Positions 27,566 to 36,612 of a DNA stretch of 64,000 bases are shown here, one piece after another. Below the pieces are notes generated by a model, which saw nothing but the letters and a program-made list of their open reading frames with translations, did not search any database and was not told where the DNA came from. Source of the stretch: Anaerolineae bacterium (lineage in GTDB: Bacteria; Chloroflexota; Anaerolineae; Promineifilales; Promineifilaceae); NCBI GenBank assembly GCA_028277515.1, contig JANQGC010000045.1, positions 1 through 64,000 on the forward strand. Reading direction: 5' to 3'. Every line of letters begins with the position of its first letter. Position 1 is the first letter of the stretch. A program made the position numbers and the translations under genes.

Positions 27566-27580
27566 AAGTGACGGTCACTT
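27566..27580. promoter_or_regulatory. Palindromic operator AAGTGACGGTCACTT
   Basis: Perfect 7-bp arms around one central base. A second near-identical site is 47 bp away (27613-27627), and the same pair occurs before the oxidase operon at 49785-49847. The form is typical of TetR-family operators (inference). On the minus strand a GATAAT hexamer lies next to this site, between the two copies, consistent with a repressed promoter for the permeases. Confidence 0.65.
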
Positions 27581-27612
27581 CATTATCTGTATTACTACTC
27601 AAATAATTACCA

Positions 27613-27627
27613 AAGTGACTGTCACAT
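27613..27627. promoter_or_regulatory. Palindromic operator AAGTGACTGTCACAT
   Basis: Second copy of the operator, with one arm mismatch at its outer end. Centre-to-centre distance from the first site is 47 bp, about four and a half helical turns. Confidence 0.6.
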
Positions 27628-27651
27628 GATTTAAGTTGCGGAACAACAAAA

Positions 27652-28641
27652 TCACTTAGAATAAATCTCTCGAATGACCTCTTCTAAAGGAGGATCAGAA
27701 ATATTAATATCCTGGCATCGCTGCAAGGCCATTACGTGCTGAACCACCTCTTCAACAGGAATGTTCCGCCCATCAAATTCTAGTTTGACCCCATAGGTTC
27801 CTTGTTTAACCGTTTTCACACCGGACATCGAAAAAGGTTCGGCCAGGGCATCTACGAAGCGCACATCAATCACTTTGCGTCTTAGATAATCTCTCTTTAA
27901 CACCGAGGTCCGATCATCAAAAATGATCTTCCCATGATTCACAATGATCACCCGTTTGCACAAGTTTTCAATATCACCCGCATCATGACTTGTGAGAAAG
28001 ATAGTGGTCCCCTCCTCTTCGTTTAATTTTCGAATAGCGCCTCTTATTTGCTGCTTGGCAACAATATCCAATCCAATGGTTGGCTCATCTAGAAATACAA
28101 TTTGCGGACTGTGCAGTAAGGATGCTGCAATTTCACACTTCATCCGCTGGCCAAGGCTTAACTTGCGGACTGGAATGCGAAGCAAATCTTCGATCTGAAA
28201 AGATTGCACCAAAAAGTCCCTTCTTTGGCGGTAGGCCTTCGGATCAAGCTCATATATTTTAGAGAATAGACTAAAGGAATCCTCTGCGGGAAGATGGTAC
28301 CAAAGCTGCGGTTTTTGGCCGAATATCGTCCCGATATGGTAAGTGAGCTGCCGGCGATCTTTCCAGGGTGTATAGCCCATCACTTGAGCCTGTCCACTAC
28401 TTGGGTGAAGGATTCCGGTTAATATTTTGATGGTAGTTGACTTCCCGGCACCATTGGGACCGATGAAGGCCAGCATTTCTCCCTGGTTGAGAGAAAATGA
28501 AATATCGTATACTGCCTCGACCTCTTTGGTCTCCGTTTTCCAGAGCGATTGAATGCTTCCGGCAAGTCCCGGTTTTTTCTGCTTAACAGAAAAGTTCTTT
28601 GAAAGGCCATTTACCTCAACGATTTTCTTTCCATTATCCAT
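27652..28641 (-). CDS. ABC transporter ATP-binding protein
   Basis: 329 residues. Walker A GPNGAGKSTT, signature LSLGQRMKCE, Walker B IVFLDEPTIGLD and the H-loop TSHDAGD are all present. The signature is LSxGQ-like, and the long C-terminal extension (about 240-329) is typical of ATPases paired with DUF990 permeases (drug or polymer exporters of the daunorubicin type). The initial ATG is at 28641. It is upstream of the two permease genes on the same strand, and together they make one exporter. Confidence 0.92.
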   Translation of the reverse strand: MDNGKKIVEVNGLSKNFSVKQKKPGLAGSIQSLWKTETKEVEAVYDISFSLNQGEMLAFIGPNGAGKSTTIKILTGILHPSSGQAQVMGYTPWKDRRQLTYHIGTIFGQKPQLWYHLPAEDSFSLFSKIYELDPKAYRQRRDFLVQSFQIEDLLRIPVRKLSLGQRMKCEIAASLLHSPQIVFLDEPTIGLDIVAKQQIRGAIRKLNEEEGTTIFLTSHDAGDIENLCKRVIIVNHGKIIFDDRTSVLKRDYLRRKVIDVRFVDALAEPFSMSGVKTVKQGTYGVKLEFDGRNIPVEEVVQHVMALQRCQDINISDPPLEEVIREIYSK

Positions 28642-28651
28642 TGCTTTTCTC

Positions 28652-28762
28652 TTTTGCTTCGTCCACTAATGATATTGTGGCACGAGCTTTCCAGCTTGCG
28701 GTAATAACAACCTGGAAAGGTTGTTCTACAGTATGGTGCGCGAGCTTTCTAGCTTGCGGCAA
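28652..28762. repeat. Dispersed repeat, family A, copy 1
   Basis: Two GCGAGCTTTC[CT]AGCTTGCG hairpins flank a central palindrome AACAACCT-GGAA-AGGTTGTT and the tail CTACAGTATGG. The second copy is at 55657-55760. The central stretch of about 28 bases is identical in both copies. It lies between the ABC ATPase start and the gpmI terminator, in a 398-bp gap. Confidence 0.8.
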
Positions 28763-28783
28763 TAACTGTCACTTTGTAGCAAT

Positions 28784-28811
28784 AAAAAAAGCGCGGTTTT
28801 GAAAACCGCGC
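28784..28811 (-). terminator. Intrinsic terminator downstream of gpmI
   Basis: Minus-strand GCGCGGTTTTC / GAAAACCGCGC hairpin followed by TTTTTTT (complement of 28784-28790). It is 229 bp beyond the gpmI stop. Between them, 28812-29039 holds an inverted repeat (AACGGTTAA 29001 / TTAACCGTT 29040) at the gpmI stop and no convincing gene. Confidence 0.8.
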
Positions 28812-29039
28812 CTCTATTACCTCATATCATTGGAAAGTTTTTTCAGCTAATCTCTCCTGACATGTAAAAACAGGTGCGCGGAATCAACCGGAATGCCCAT
28901 CGGCTGAACAGTAAAAATATTTAATAATTGGTGCTGGAGATTAGATGCAAATTTCATTTCAAATTGTCGCAAGAATTCATCAAAAGATGGGGTTTATTGT
29001 AACGGTTAAGCAGTCTAATTGCAATGAGAGTTTAACCGT

Positions 29040-30575
29040 TTAATCGATCAGACTTCTCCCGGTCATCTCATCCGGCAGATCGATGCCCATCAAATCAAGA
29101 ATCGTCGGTGACACATCCGCTAGCTTGCCCCGCGGCCGCAGATTGACATATCCTTCCGCTCCAATGACAAAAAGAGATACCGGCTGTGTAGTATGGTAGG
29201 TATGTGGATTGCCCGTTTTATGATCGATCATGCGCTCACAATTACCATGATCGGCCGTGATAATGGCCACACCACCTTTGGCATTAATTGCCGCCACCAA
29301 TTTCCCGGCACACTCATCGACGGTTTCAACCGCTTTAATCGCGGCATCTAAATCTCCAGTATGGCCAACCATGTCCGGATTGGCAAAGTTAACCAAAATA
29401 AAATCGTCATCCTTTTCAGCAATTCGTTTCAATACGGCATCGGTTAGCGGATAAGCACTCATTTCCGGCTGCAAATCGTACGTTGCCACCTGGGGTGAGG
29501 GTTCCAAATGGCGCTCTTCACCCTCGAACACGACTTCAACGCCGCCATTAAAGAAATAAGTCACATGGGCGTATTTCTCCGTTTCGGCCGCATGGAACTG
29601 CTTTAAGCCCAGGCCACTCAATACTTCAGCCAGAGGATTCTTAATTTCCTGTTCCGGAAAAACGACAGGAGCCGTGAAATCATCCTGATACTCAGTCATG
29701 GTTATGATGTTGACATTCTCAATAAACTGGCGATCAAAGCCATCAAAATCAGAAAACATAAATGAGCGCACGATCTGGCGCATCCTGTCAGCCCGGAAAT
29801 TGAAAAAGACAAGACAGTCACCGGGTTCAACACTTACTTGACGCTCTCCCACATCAATGGCTACCGGCAGGACAAATTCATCGGTTACCCCATCGGCATA
29901 TGAGGCTTGCAGCGCTTCTTTAAGCGTGGCGGCCGTGCGCCCATTTTCGCCTTCATGCTTGACAATAACATCGTACCCTTTTTGCGTCCTTGGCCATCGT
30001 TTGTCCCGATCCATCGTGTAGTATCTTCCGCTGACCGAGGCGACGACAATTTGATGCTCCTTCTGGAACGCTTCCAACGTCGAAGCAAAATCAATTGCGC
30101 TCTCAGGCGGTGTATCACGCCCATCCGTGATGATATGCAAAATCGGCTCCAAGCCGTTTTGCTCCGCCATTTCCAGGATAGCATACATATGGTCGCTGTG
30201 GCTGTGTACACCTCCATTACCAAAGAGGCCAATGACATGAAGTTTGCCACCACTCTCTTTAACCTGGTTAACGGCCGAAACGAGCACATCGTTATCAGAA
30301 AATGTGCCATCCTCAATCGACAAATTGATACGCGTCAGATCCTGGTAAACAATCCTACCGGCACCTAAATTGAGATGCCCAACCTCAGAATTCCCCATTT
30401 GTCCGTCCGGCAAGCCCACCGCTTCTCCTGAGGCATCCACAATACTGCGCTCAAGCGTGCGCATCCAATGATCATAATTGGGAGTATTGCCCAACATAAC
30501 AGCGTTACCATCTTTCTTTCTTCTAATGCCCCATCCGTCAAGAATAATCAAGGCGACTGGTCTATAAGATTTCAT
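29040..30575 (-). CDS. gpmI: 2,3-bisphosphoglycerate-independent phosphoglycerate mutase
   Basis: Interconverts 3- and 2-phosphoglycerate with a phosphoserine intermediate and Mn ions. Nucleophile Ser63 is in MGNSEVGHLN, D13 in LILDGWG binds metal, and the C-terminal ITADHGNCE and NPHTYHTT motifs supply the other ligands. 511 aa is the normal length. A 9-bp inverted repeat ends exactly at the stop codon and may stabilise the mRNA end. The gene is probably monocistronic, bounded by the terminator at 28784-28811. Confidence 0.97.
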   Translation of the reverse strand: MKSYRPVALIILDGWGIRRKKDGNAVMLGNTPNYDHWMRTLERSIVDASGEAVGLPDGQMGNSEVGHLNLGAGRIVYQDLTRINLSIEDGTFSDNDVLVSAVNQVKESGGKLHVIGLFGNGGVHSHSDHMYAILEMAEQNGLEPILHIITDGRDTPPESAIDFASTLEAFQKEHQIVVASVSGRYYTMDRDKRWPRTQKGYDVIVKHEGENGRTAATLKEALQASYADGVTDEFVLPVAIDVGERQVSVEPGDCLVFFNFRADRMRQIVRSFMFSDFDGFDRQFIENVNIITMTEYQDDFTAPVVFPEQEIKNPLAEVLSGLGLKQFHAAETEKYAHVTYFFNGGVEVVFEGEERHLEPSPQVATYDLQPEMSAYPLTDAVLKRIAEKDDDFILVNFANPDMVGHTGDLDAAIKAVETVDECAGKLVAAINAKGGVAIITADHGNCERMIDHKTGNPHTYHTTQPVSLFVIGAEGYVNLRPRGKLADVSPTILDLMGIDLPDEMTGRSLID

Positions 30576-30670
30576 ATTAATTTTGGTGCTCCTTTATATG
30601 AATGATAAACAACGGTGATTTTCGTTATACGTCGTGTCCAAGACTAGTAACCCGACACTTTTACAAAGAG

Positions 30671-30760
30671 AAGATTAATTGGACGCTGATTCACGCTGAT
30701 GGCGCTGAATTTTTTGTTTTTATCGGCGAAAATCCGCTCTTGTCTGCGTCTTATTTCTAT
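30671..30760. repeat. CGCTGA-rich intergenic repeat
   Basis: CGCTGATT, CGCTGATG and GCGCTGAAT occur at 10-11-bp intervals, then an AT-rich loop and ATCGGCGAAAATCCGC on the other side. Such CGCTGATT...ATCAGCGAAAATC elements are common in unrelated bacterial genomes. The 30576-30850 gap otherwise shows no gene I can support. Confidence 0.4.
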
Positions 30761-30850
30761 ACTACCGGGTAGCTAGTGTTCAAGATAACGATCATAGGCG
30801 ATTTTTGCCAACGATCTGCATGGATTATACCATTGCCATATGGTTGCTAG

Positions 30851-30879
30851 AAAACAAAACGGCGGGCAAATTGCCCGCC
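30851..30879 (-). terminator. Intrinsic terminator after tRNA-Asn
   Basis: GGCGGGCAA / TTGCCCGCC perfect hairpin (30861-30879) followed on the minus strand by GTTTTGTTTT. It lies 12 bp beyond the tRNA 3' end. Confidence 0.85.
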
Positions 30880-30891
30880 GTCAAGATTGTG

Positions 30892-30963
<72 letters not shown>

Positions 30964-30975
30964 ATAGCGAACGAA

Positions 30976-31003
30976 ATTATATCAAATGGGCATACCGTGT
31001 CAA
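30976..31003 (-). promoter_or_regulatory. Consensus sigma-70 promoter of tRNA-Asn
   Basis: Minus-strand TTGACA (30998-31003) and TATAAT (30976-30981), both perfect, with a 16-bp spacer. The -10 box ends 12 bp upstream of the mature tRNA 5' end. Confidence 0.85.
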
Positions 31004-31088
31004 GCCAGCAGATAATATTTTCAGGCAAACTCATCAATCAAATAATTTTCATGGACACTGTTTGGGAGTCATGATACATTAACCAAAA

Positions 31089-33002
31089 ATGCCATTCCCA
31101 GACATTAAAGGAAATCAGAAAGCTCACTGGTATAAACAACCATGGTTTTGGGTCCTGATTTGCACAGCCATCACCTTCATTCTCTATCTTTCAACCGTAC
31201 AACGCCATATTAATGGCAGCAATCATCCATACGCCACCGATGTTGGTGAAATTCAAAACGCGTTGCCCCGCTGGGGAACCATTCACCACAGCAGTTATCC
31301 TTTGTACTCGGCCGTCGGGTCGTTATTTGTAACCCTGTTAAGACCGCTCGGCGTGCCACCTGCCCTGGGAGCATCTCTTTTCTCGGCCGTCTTTGGCGCC
31401 ATCACCATTGGTCTCATCGTTTTATTGAGTTTAGAGATAGGCTTTTCAATTTTGCCGGCCATCCTTGGCGGGCTTACAGTCGCCGTTTCAACCTCAATTT
31501 GGGTGGATGCCTCGCTGGCCGAAGTACATACCGTTACCCTTGCCTTAAGCGTGGCCTCTCTGATCTTTGCCTTTCGATTCGGCCGAACGGCTACCAGAAA
31601 AGATCTTCTGCTCCTCACCTTCTTTTTCACCCAGGCCATAGCCCACCAGCGGTCAGCAGTGCTCCTGGCTCCTTCCATTCTGATCATCATCTGGACCAAC
31701 TGGCGGCAAATTTGGCAAAATATCGTTTGGGTGATTGCAGTCAGCCTGTTAGCCCCTTTAACCTATCTATATTTGCCTCTACGCGCCTGGATGGGCGCTG
31801 ATTGGATATTTGGTTCTCCGGATACCTGGGACGGGTTCTGGACCCTTTTTTTTGATAACCGTGCCGGTCGTGTTTTTGAATTGGAAAATAATTGGAGCGC
31901 CTGGTGGGTTCGGCTCGATACCAGTGTAAAAATATTAACAGATGATCTATCCTGGCCACTCCTTCTTCTTGGATTACTGTCATTAATTGGCATGGCGGTC
32001 AAAAAAGGCACCCGGCGTGCCGGATTGGCTTTTTTACTGATTTGGATTCTCAATTTCATTTTGACCATACTCATTTGGGAAGATTCAATTTCCGACGCCC
32101 TGCTTGCCGCGAAACTACCGGTCTTGATCGTGACAGGATTGGGCATTGCCTTTTTATTGGAACAATTAAGATTGCGGTGGCCTTCAATAAGCCTAGCCCT
32201 ATCCGCTGTTCTCTTTGGCCTCTTGCTACTATGGGGTTGGCAGACCAGGCCTTTCGTGTTGGCCATTACCCTGGACCGGTCGGTTGAATCGATCATTGAA
32301 ACAGTTGACCGGGTACGACCTTTCGAGGGTGAGCGGCGCACGACCATTATCACGCCTTGGGGTCGTGATTTTTGGGGGCTGACTTATGCCCAGGCTTATC
32401 GCGGCCAGCTTTCCGGGTTGAACCTGGTGGACCATAATGCCAGCCACAAGGCAATTCTGGCCAGAGGTGACCACCTTTTAGCCCCCCTGGCCAACTTTCT
32501 GGTTTTCCCTTTGACTTGGTGGGAAGCGTCCGTAGGGCAAAAACTTTATCTATCAACGGCCGCACCGGAGATCGTCGAAATGAGCCTCACTCTGCCGTAT
32601 GCAGCAGAGGATATTCCGCTTACTATTGACGCGGATTTAAACAACGGAATACGAATCCGTAATGTACAAAAAAACAAGATTGATGACAATCAAATCCAAT
32701 TAACCATTTATTGGGAAAACGTTGCCTCGACCACTCATGATTTTAGTGTCGCGATCCACCTGGTCGCGCAGGACCCTCCCATGAGCGCAGCGGACATCCT
32801 GTCTCAGGCTGACAACAACCATCCGGTAGAAGGTTTTTACCCAACAACCCGCTGGCAACCGGGAGAAATTGTACGCGACGACTATTTAGTAACCATTCCG
32901 CCCGGCAGTGAACCGGCTGCGATTCGCATTGGCATGTACTATCAAGATCCCGAAGCGGGATTTATTAATACGCCCTGGCATAGCTTGCCCCTGGAAAACT
33001 GA
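31089..33002 (+). CDS. DUF2723 family membrane protein
   Basis: 637 residues with about ten membrane spans, then a C-terminal extracytoplasmic beta-rich domain from about 490. The first extracytoplasmic loop has YATDVGEIQNALPRWG and HHSSYPLYS, the conserved DUF2723 region that resembles the catalytic loop of GT-C glycosyltransferases and protein O-mannosyltransferases. The acidic D-x-x-E in this loop fits a lipid-sugar-dependent transferase. The C-terminal domain ending near YYQDPEAGFINTPW is often attached in Chloroflexota. It is the first gene of a plus-strand run leading to scpB. Substrate unknown. Confidence 0.85.
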   Translation: MPFPDIKGNQKAHWYKQPWFWVLICTAITFILYLSTVQRHINGSNHPYATDVGEIQNALPRWGTIHHSSYPLYSAVGSLFVTLLRPLGVPPALGASLFSAVFGAITIGLIVLLSLEIGFSILPAILGGLTVAVSTSIWVDASLAEVHTVTLALSVASLIFAFRFGRTATRKDLLLLTFFFTQAIAHQRSAVLLAPSILIIIWTNWRQIWQNIVWVIAVSLLAPLTYLYLPLRAWMGADWIFGSPDTWDGFWTLFFDNRAGRVFELENNWSAWWVRLDTSVKILTDDLSWPLLLLGLLSLIGMAVKKGTRRAGLAFLLIWILNFILTILIWEDSISDALLAAKLPVLIVTGLGIAFLLEQLRLRWPSISLALSAVLFGLLLLWGWQTRPFVLAITLDRSVESIIETVDRVRPFEGERRTTIITPWGRDFWGLTYAQAYRGQLSGLNLVDHNASHKAILARGDHLLAPLANFLVFPLTWWEASVGQKLYLSTAAPEIVEMSLTLPYAAEDIPLTIDADLNNGIRIRNVQKNKIDDNQIQLTIYWENVASTTHDFSVAIHLVAQDPPMSAADILSQADNNHPVEGFYPTTRWQPGEIVRDDYLVTIPPGSEPAAIRIGMYYQDPEAGFINTPWHSLPLEN

Positions 33003-33075
33003 ATGTCCAGATATACGGTCAAATGAAAACCAGCTTGTCGTCACCCCCGGCTCCTTGGTTTATAATCACAAAAAT

Positions 33076-33597
33076 ATGTCCGCAAATCATGAGATAGCAC
33101 CCATCGCTCAATTAGAGAGCCTTCTGTTCGTGGCTAGCGGCCCAGTTTCTATCGGCCGTTTAAGCTCTGTATTAGACATTTCTACAAAAAAGGTCGGGTC
33201 ATTATTGGCCGAGTTGGAAGAAACCTACCACGATCGTGGATTACGTGTGCAGTGGATTGGCCAGGGGGTTCAGTTGACAACGGCTCCTGAAGCCAGTGAT
33301 GTCATCGAACAATTCCTGGGGATGGAAGTCAATTATCGCCTGAGTCAAGCAGCCTTAGAAGTCCTGGCTATCGCGGCTTATTTACAACCCATCACACGGC
33401 CGAGCATCGATCAAATCAGGGGTGTCAATTCAGATGGCGCTTTGCGAACCTTAATGAGCAAGGGACTTGTCGAAGAACAAGGGCGATTGGATACACCTGG
33501 AAGGCCAATTTTATACGGCACATCTCCTGAATTTTTACAACATTTTGGTCTTTCAAAGCTGGATGAGCTGCCGCATCTGCGTGATGAAGAAGAATAA
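33076..33597 (+). CDS. scpB: Segregation and condensation protein B
   Basis: Non-SMC subunit of the bacterial condensin, a pair of winged helices. 173 residues from ATG 33076; an upstream in-frame start overlaps the DUF2723 gene and adds sequence foreign to the family. Recognised by QLESLLFVASGPVSI, LSQAALEVLAIAAY, QPITRPSIDQIRGVNSDGAL and GRPILYGTSPEFL. scpA is not adjacent, although the two are usually paired. The next gene, an rsuA/rluB family member, commonly follows scpB in many bacteria. Confidence 0.94.
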   Translation: MSANHEIAPIAQLESLLFVASGPVSIGRLSSVLDISTKKVGSLLAELEETYHDRGLRVQWIGQGVQLTTAPEASDVIEQFLGMEVNYRLSQAALEVLAIAAYLQPITRPSIDQIRGVNSDGALRTLMSKGLVEEQGRLDTPGRPILYGTSPEFLQHFGLSKLDELPHLRDEEE

Positions 33598-33623
33598 AGT
33601 TTTTCTCTCTAACTTAGATTACT

Positions 33624-34388
33624 GTGCAAGAAAGAATTCAAAAAATTATGGCCAGGGCCGGCCTGGGTTCCCGGCGTGAGAATGAAAAAACGATTGCCCA
33701 GGGACGGGTTCGCCTGAACGGCCGCGTGGCAAAATTAGGGTCGAAAGCTGATCCACAAACAGACGTCATTGAAGTTGATGGTAAAAAAATCACCCCCCTT
33801 GAGGAAAACAAGGTTTACATCATTCTGAACAAACCAAGAGGGGTGATCTCCTCACTCGAAGATGAATTGGGACAAAATCGGAAGACAGTTCGCGATTTAA
33901 TCCCTCTCCCTGGCCATATTTACCCGGTTGGCCGTTTGGATAAACCGAGCGAAGGATTAATCATGATGACCAACGATGGCCAACTCGCTCACAAATTAAC
34001 CCATCCCCGCTATGAGCATGAGAAAATCTACATTGTGGAGCTTGAAGGGAGCATCAGCGATGGGTCCTTAAATGAGTGGCGGCACGGGGTTGACCTGGAC
34101 GGTCGCAAAACAGCCCCGGCAAAAATCGAACTTTTGACCCGGTCCAAATCGCATACAAAACTACGCATCACCTTGCGCGAAGGTCGTAAAAGACAAATTC
34201 GTCGGATTGCGGCCGCATATGGCCATTCCGTGCTCCGGCTAATACGCATCGCCATAGGTCCTATTTCCCTTGGGGATCTTCAGACTGGTCACTGGCGCTA
34301 TTTGTCCGCAAAAGAAATTGAGCAGTTGAGAAAATTAACCAAAAAAGTTAAGGGGACCAGACAAAAAAACGATAGGTCGAGTGTTTAA
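33624..34388 (+). CDS. RsuA/RluB-family pseudouridine synthase
   Basis: 254 residues from a GTG at 33624. The N-terminal S4 RNA-binding domain (QERIQKIMARAGLGSRREN) is followed by the synthase domain with catalytic Asp in GRLDKPSEGLIMMTNDG; Thr of the usual GRLDxxTxGL is Ser here. KPRGVISS and EGRKRQIRRIAAAYGH are also typical. It modifies a uridine of ribosomal RNA, probably 23S (RluB-like) given its place after scpB, but the exact site cannot be fixed. The next gene, cmk, starts 23 bp downstream. Confidence 0.93.
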   Translation: MQERIQKIMARAGLGSRRENEKTIAQGRVRLNGRVAKLGSKADPQTDVIEVDGKKITPLEENKVYIILNKPRGVISSLEDELGQNRKTVRDLIPLPGHIYPVGRLDKPSEGLIMMTNDGQLAHKLTHPRYEHEKIYIVELEGSISDGSLNEWRHGVDLDGRKTAPAKIELLTRSKSHTKLRITLREGRKRQIRRIAAAYGHSVLRLIRIAIGPISLGDLQTGHWRYLSAKEIEQLRKLTKKVKGTRQKNDRSSV

Positions 34389-34411
34389 CCCAAACATGAT
34401 AGACTTACACT

Positions 34412-35131
34412 ATGTCAAAACCAAGTGTAATAACAATTGACGGTCCGGCAGCCTCAGGGAAGTCCACAATCGGCTATATGTTGGCCAATGAATTGCATTA
34501 TTTATATCTCGACACGGGCAGTATGTATCGAGCCGTTACCCTGGCCGTATTGAATGCCAGTGTTGATCCCTCTGACGAAGAACGCGTAACCTTAATAGCG
34601 AAAAATATTGAAATTGATATTAAGCCCTTCGCCGGTGAAAGTGATGAGCGCCAATATACTGTCTTTCTTGACGGTATAGATGTGACCTGGAAGATTCGAT
34701 CCCCTCAAGTCGATGCGCATGTTTCATTAGTTTCCAGCTATCCCGGTGTTCGCAAGGAAATGGTCCGCCGCCAGCGCCGTTTTGGGAAATTGGGGCAGAT
34801 TATCATGGTGGGTCGCGATATTGGTACGGTCGTTTTGCCCGGTGCGCCTCTTAAACTATACATCACGGCATCAGCAGAGGAACGGGCGCGCCGACGGTGG
34901 GAAGATCGAAAACAGCGTGGTCATGCAGGTGATTACCAGGCCATTTTGGCCGATGTGACCCGCAGAGATAAATTTGATAGCAATCGGAAAATCTCACCAT
35001 TAAAAGCGGCCGATGATGCTATTATCATTAACAGCACAGGTCGTTCGCCACAAATGATTCTTGACGAAATATTGGGGCTAATCGAGAAAATAACCATTAC
35101 TGAGCCACAATCCGGAATCATACAACGATGA
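34412..35131 (+). CDS. cmk: Cytidylate kinase
   Basis: Phosphorylates CMP and dCMP with ATP. P-loop GPAASGKST near residue 11, then YLDTGSMYRAVT, and later GRDIGTVVLPGAPLKLYITA, all family hallmarks. 239 aa is slightly long but normal. The stop overlaps the next start (ATGA), so the DUF512 gene is translationally coupled. Part of the scpB-rluB-cmk order seen in many genomes. Confidence 0.97.
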   Translation: MSKPSVITIDGPAASGKSTIGYMLANELHYLYLDTGSMYRAVTLAVLNASVDPSDEERVTLIAKNIEIDIKPFAGESDERQYTVFLDGIDVTWKIRSPQVDAHVSLVSSYPGVRKEMVRRQRRFGKLGQIIMVGRDIGTVVLPGAPLKLYITASAEERARRRWEDRKQRGHAGDYQAILADVTRRDKFDSNRKISPLKAADDAIIINSTGRSPQMILDEILGLIEKITITEPQSGIIQR

Positions 35132-36612
35132 CCCTGTTTCAAGAAATTGACCAGCCAAATTACAGTGGCGGGTTCATCAAAGCGATCACGCCAGGCAGCG
35201 TTGCTGACGAAATCCAACTCCAGGTCGGTGATGAACTCCTGGCAATCAACGACAATATTGTTCAAGACGTGATCGATGTTCAATATTACGGCGCCGAGGA
35301 AAAACTCGATCTGCTCATTCGCCGCGACGGTGAGCTGCTCATCTATGAAACCGACCGTGACTACAACCAGGCGTTAGGAATCACGTTCACCCATCCCACA
35401 TTTGATACCGATATCCGACGATGTAACAATTTGTGCGAATTTTGTTTCGTCCTACAAATGGCTCCCCGATTTCGACGGACGCTGTATATAAAGGATGACG
35501 ATTACCGTTACTCATTTCTATTTGGCCATTACGTTACCCTAACCAACCTGAGCGATCATGATTGGTGGCGTATTGAAACCATGCGTCTGTCACCTCTTTA
35601 CGTATCCGTCCATGTGACCGATCTTGAAAAACGGCGTCAATTTTTACGGAATGATCGCGCTCAGGACATCATGTCCCAACTACGACGACTGACAGATAAT
35701 CATATCGAGATCCATACACAGCTTGTCATTGTCCCTGAAATTAACGATGGGCAATGGCTCACGGATTCTATTAAAGATCTGGAAACATTGTGGCCCGGTG
35801 TACGCTCTATTACCGTTGTCCCCGTTGGTCTCACCACCCATCATAAATATAAACAAAGACCGCATAGCAAGGAAGAAGCTATAGAGATCATTGACTACGT
35901 GGAATCTCTCCAACCACGTTTTCGCGAGAAATTCGGCGTTAATTTCATCTACCTGACAGATGAATGGTATCTCGTTTCCGGCCGTTCATTACCCCCACTC
36001 GACGCTTATGATAATCAAGACCTGCGTGAAAATGGTTTGGGTATGGTCCGACATTTTTTGGACGAATGGGCAGAAGTGAAGACCGAAATATCCCGATGGA
36101 TAAAAGAGCGCGCTGGCAAATCAGATATTTTTGAATCTCAATCAGATGTTTCAATCGTCGAAAGTGAGTCACTTTCAATGGTGTACAAAAGCATAACCTT
36201 CGTAACAGGAACGCTATTTGGTCCCATATTAGAACAAACCGCATTTGAGTTCGCCAAAGAGACTGGCATTGCTGTTGATGTCCAACACGTCACGAACGTA
36301 CGGTTGGGTGAAACGATTACTGTTGCAGGCTTACTAATGGGTGATGAAGTGTTGGCGCATCTGGCCTCAATTGAGTTGGGAGAGCTGGTACTTTTTCCCA
36401 GGGTGATGTTTGACCATCCTAACACCATTACCCTTGATGATTTGGGGCCACAAGATATGGCCGACGCATTAGGACGGCCGGTTGCCCTCGCAGACACGAT
36501 GGGTGATGTCTGGGATGCTATAACCAGACAGTCGAATGTTATGTTTTACCCTGGAACAGTTATTGATAGCGATCCAATTCAAGTCACGCCTAGCAACTGC
36601 ACCCGCGTATGA
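35128..36612 (+). CDS. DUF512 / radical-SAM-like Fe-S protein with PDZ-type N-terminus
   Basis: 494 residues. A PDZ-like domain (about 15-75, GGFIKAITPGSVADE) precedes a radical-SAM-type segment RRCNNLCEFCFVLQMAP with a C-x-x-x-C-x-x-C cluster site, then LYIKDDDYRYSFLFGHYVTLTNL. DUF512 covers the C-terminal part. The family is conserved in cyanobacteria, clostridia and Chloroflexota, often near der or cmk; its biochemical role is not established to my knowledge. Its 3' end overlaps the convergent cyclic-nucleotide-binding gene by 34 bp. Confidence 0.88.
   Translation: MTLFQEIDQPNYSGGFIKAITPGSVADEIQLQVGDELLAINDNIVQDVIDVQYYGAEEKLDLLIRRDGELLIYETDRDYNQALGITFTHPTFDTDIRRCNNLCEFCFVLQMAPRFRRTLYIKDDDYRYSFLFGHYVTLTNLSDHDWWRIETMRLSPLYVSVHVTDLEKRRQFLRNDRAQDIMSQLRRLTDNHIEIHTQLVIVPEINDGQWLTDSIKDLETLWPGVRSITVVPVGLTTHHKYKQRPHSKEEAIEIIDYVESLQPRFREKFGVNFIYLTDEWYLVSGRSLPPLDAYDNQDLRENGLGMVRHFLDEWAEVKTEISRWIKERAGKSDIFESQSDVSIVESESLSMVYKSITFVTGTLFGPILEQTAFEFAKETGIAVDVQHVTNVRLGETITVAGLLMGDEVLAHLASIELGELVLFPRVMFDHPNTITLDDLGPQDMADALGRPVALADTMGDVWDAITRQSNVMFYPGTVIDSDPIQVTPSNCTRV

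Noticed and set aside
28848..28985. Open frame of about 46 codons on the minus strand downstream of gpmI (ending HLFLHVRRD)
   Set aside because: Sequence looks somewhat protein-like, but there is no ribosome binding site or good start, and a frame of this length is expected by chance. A gene remnant cannot be excluded.
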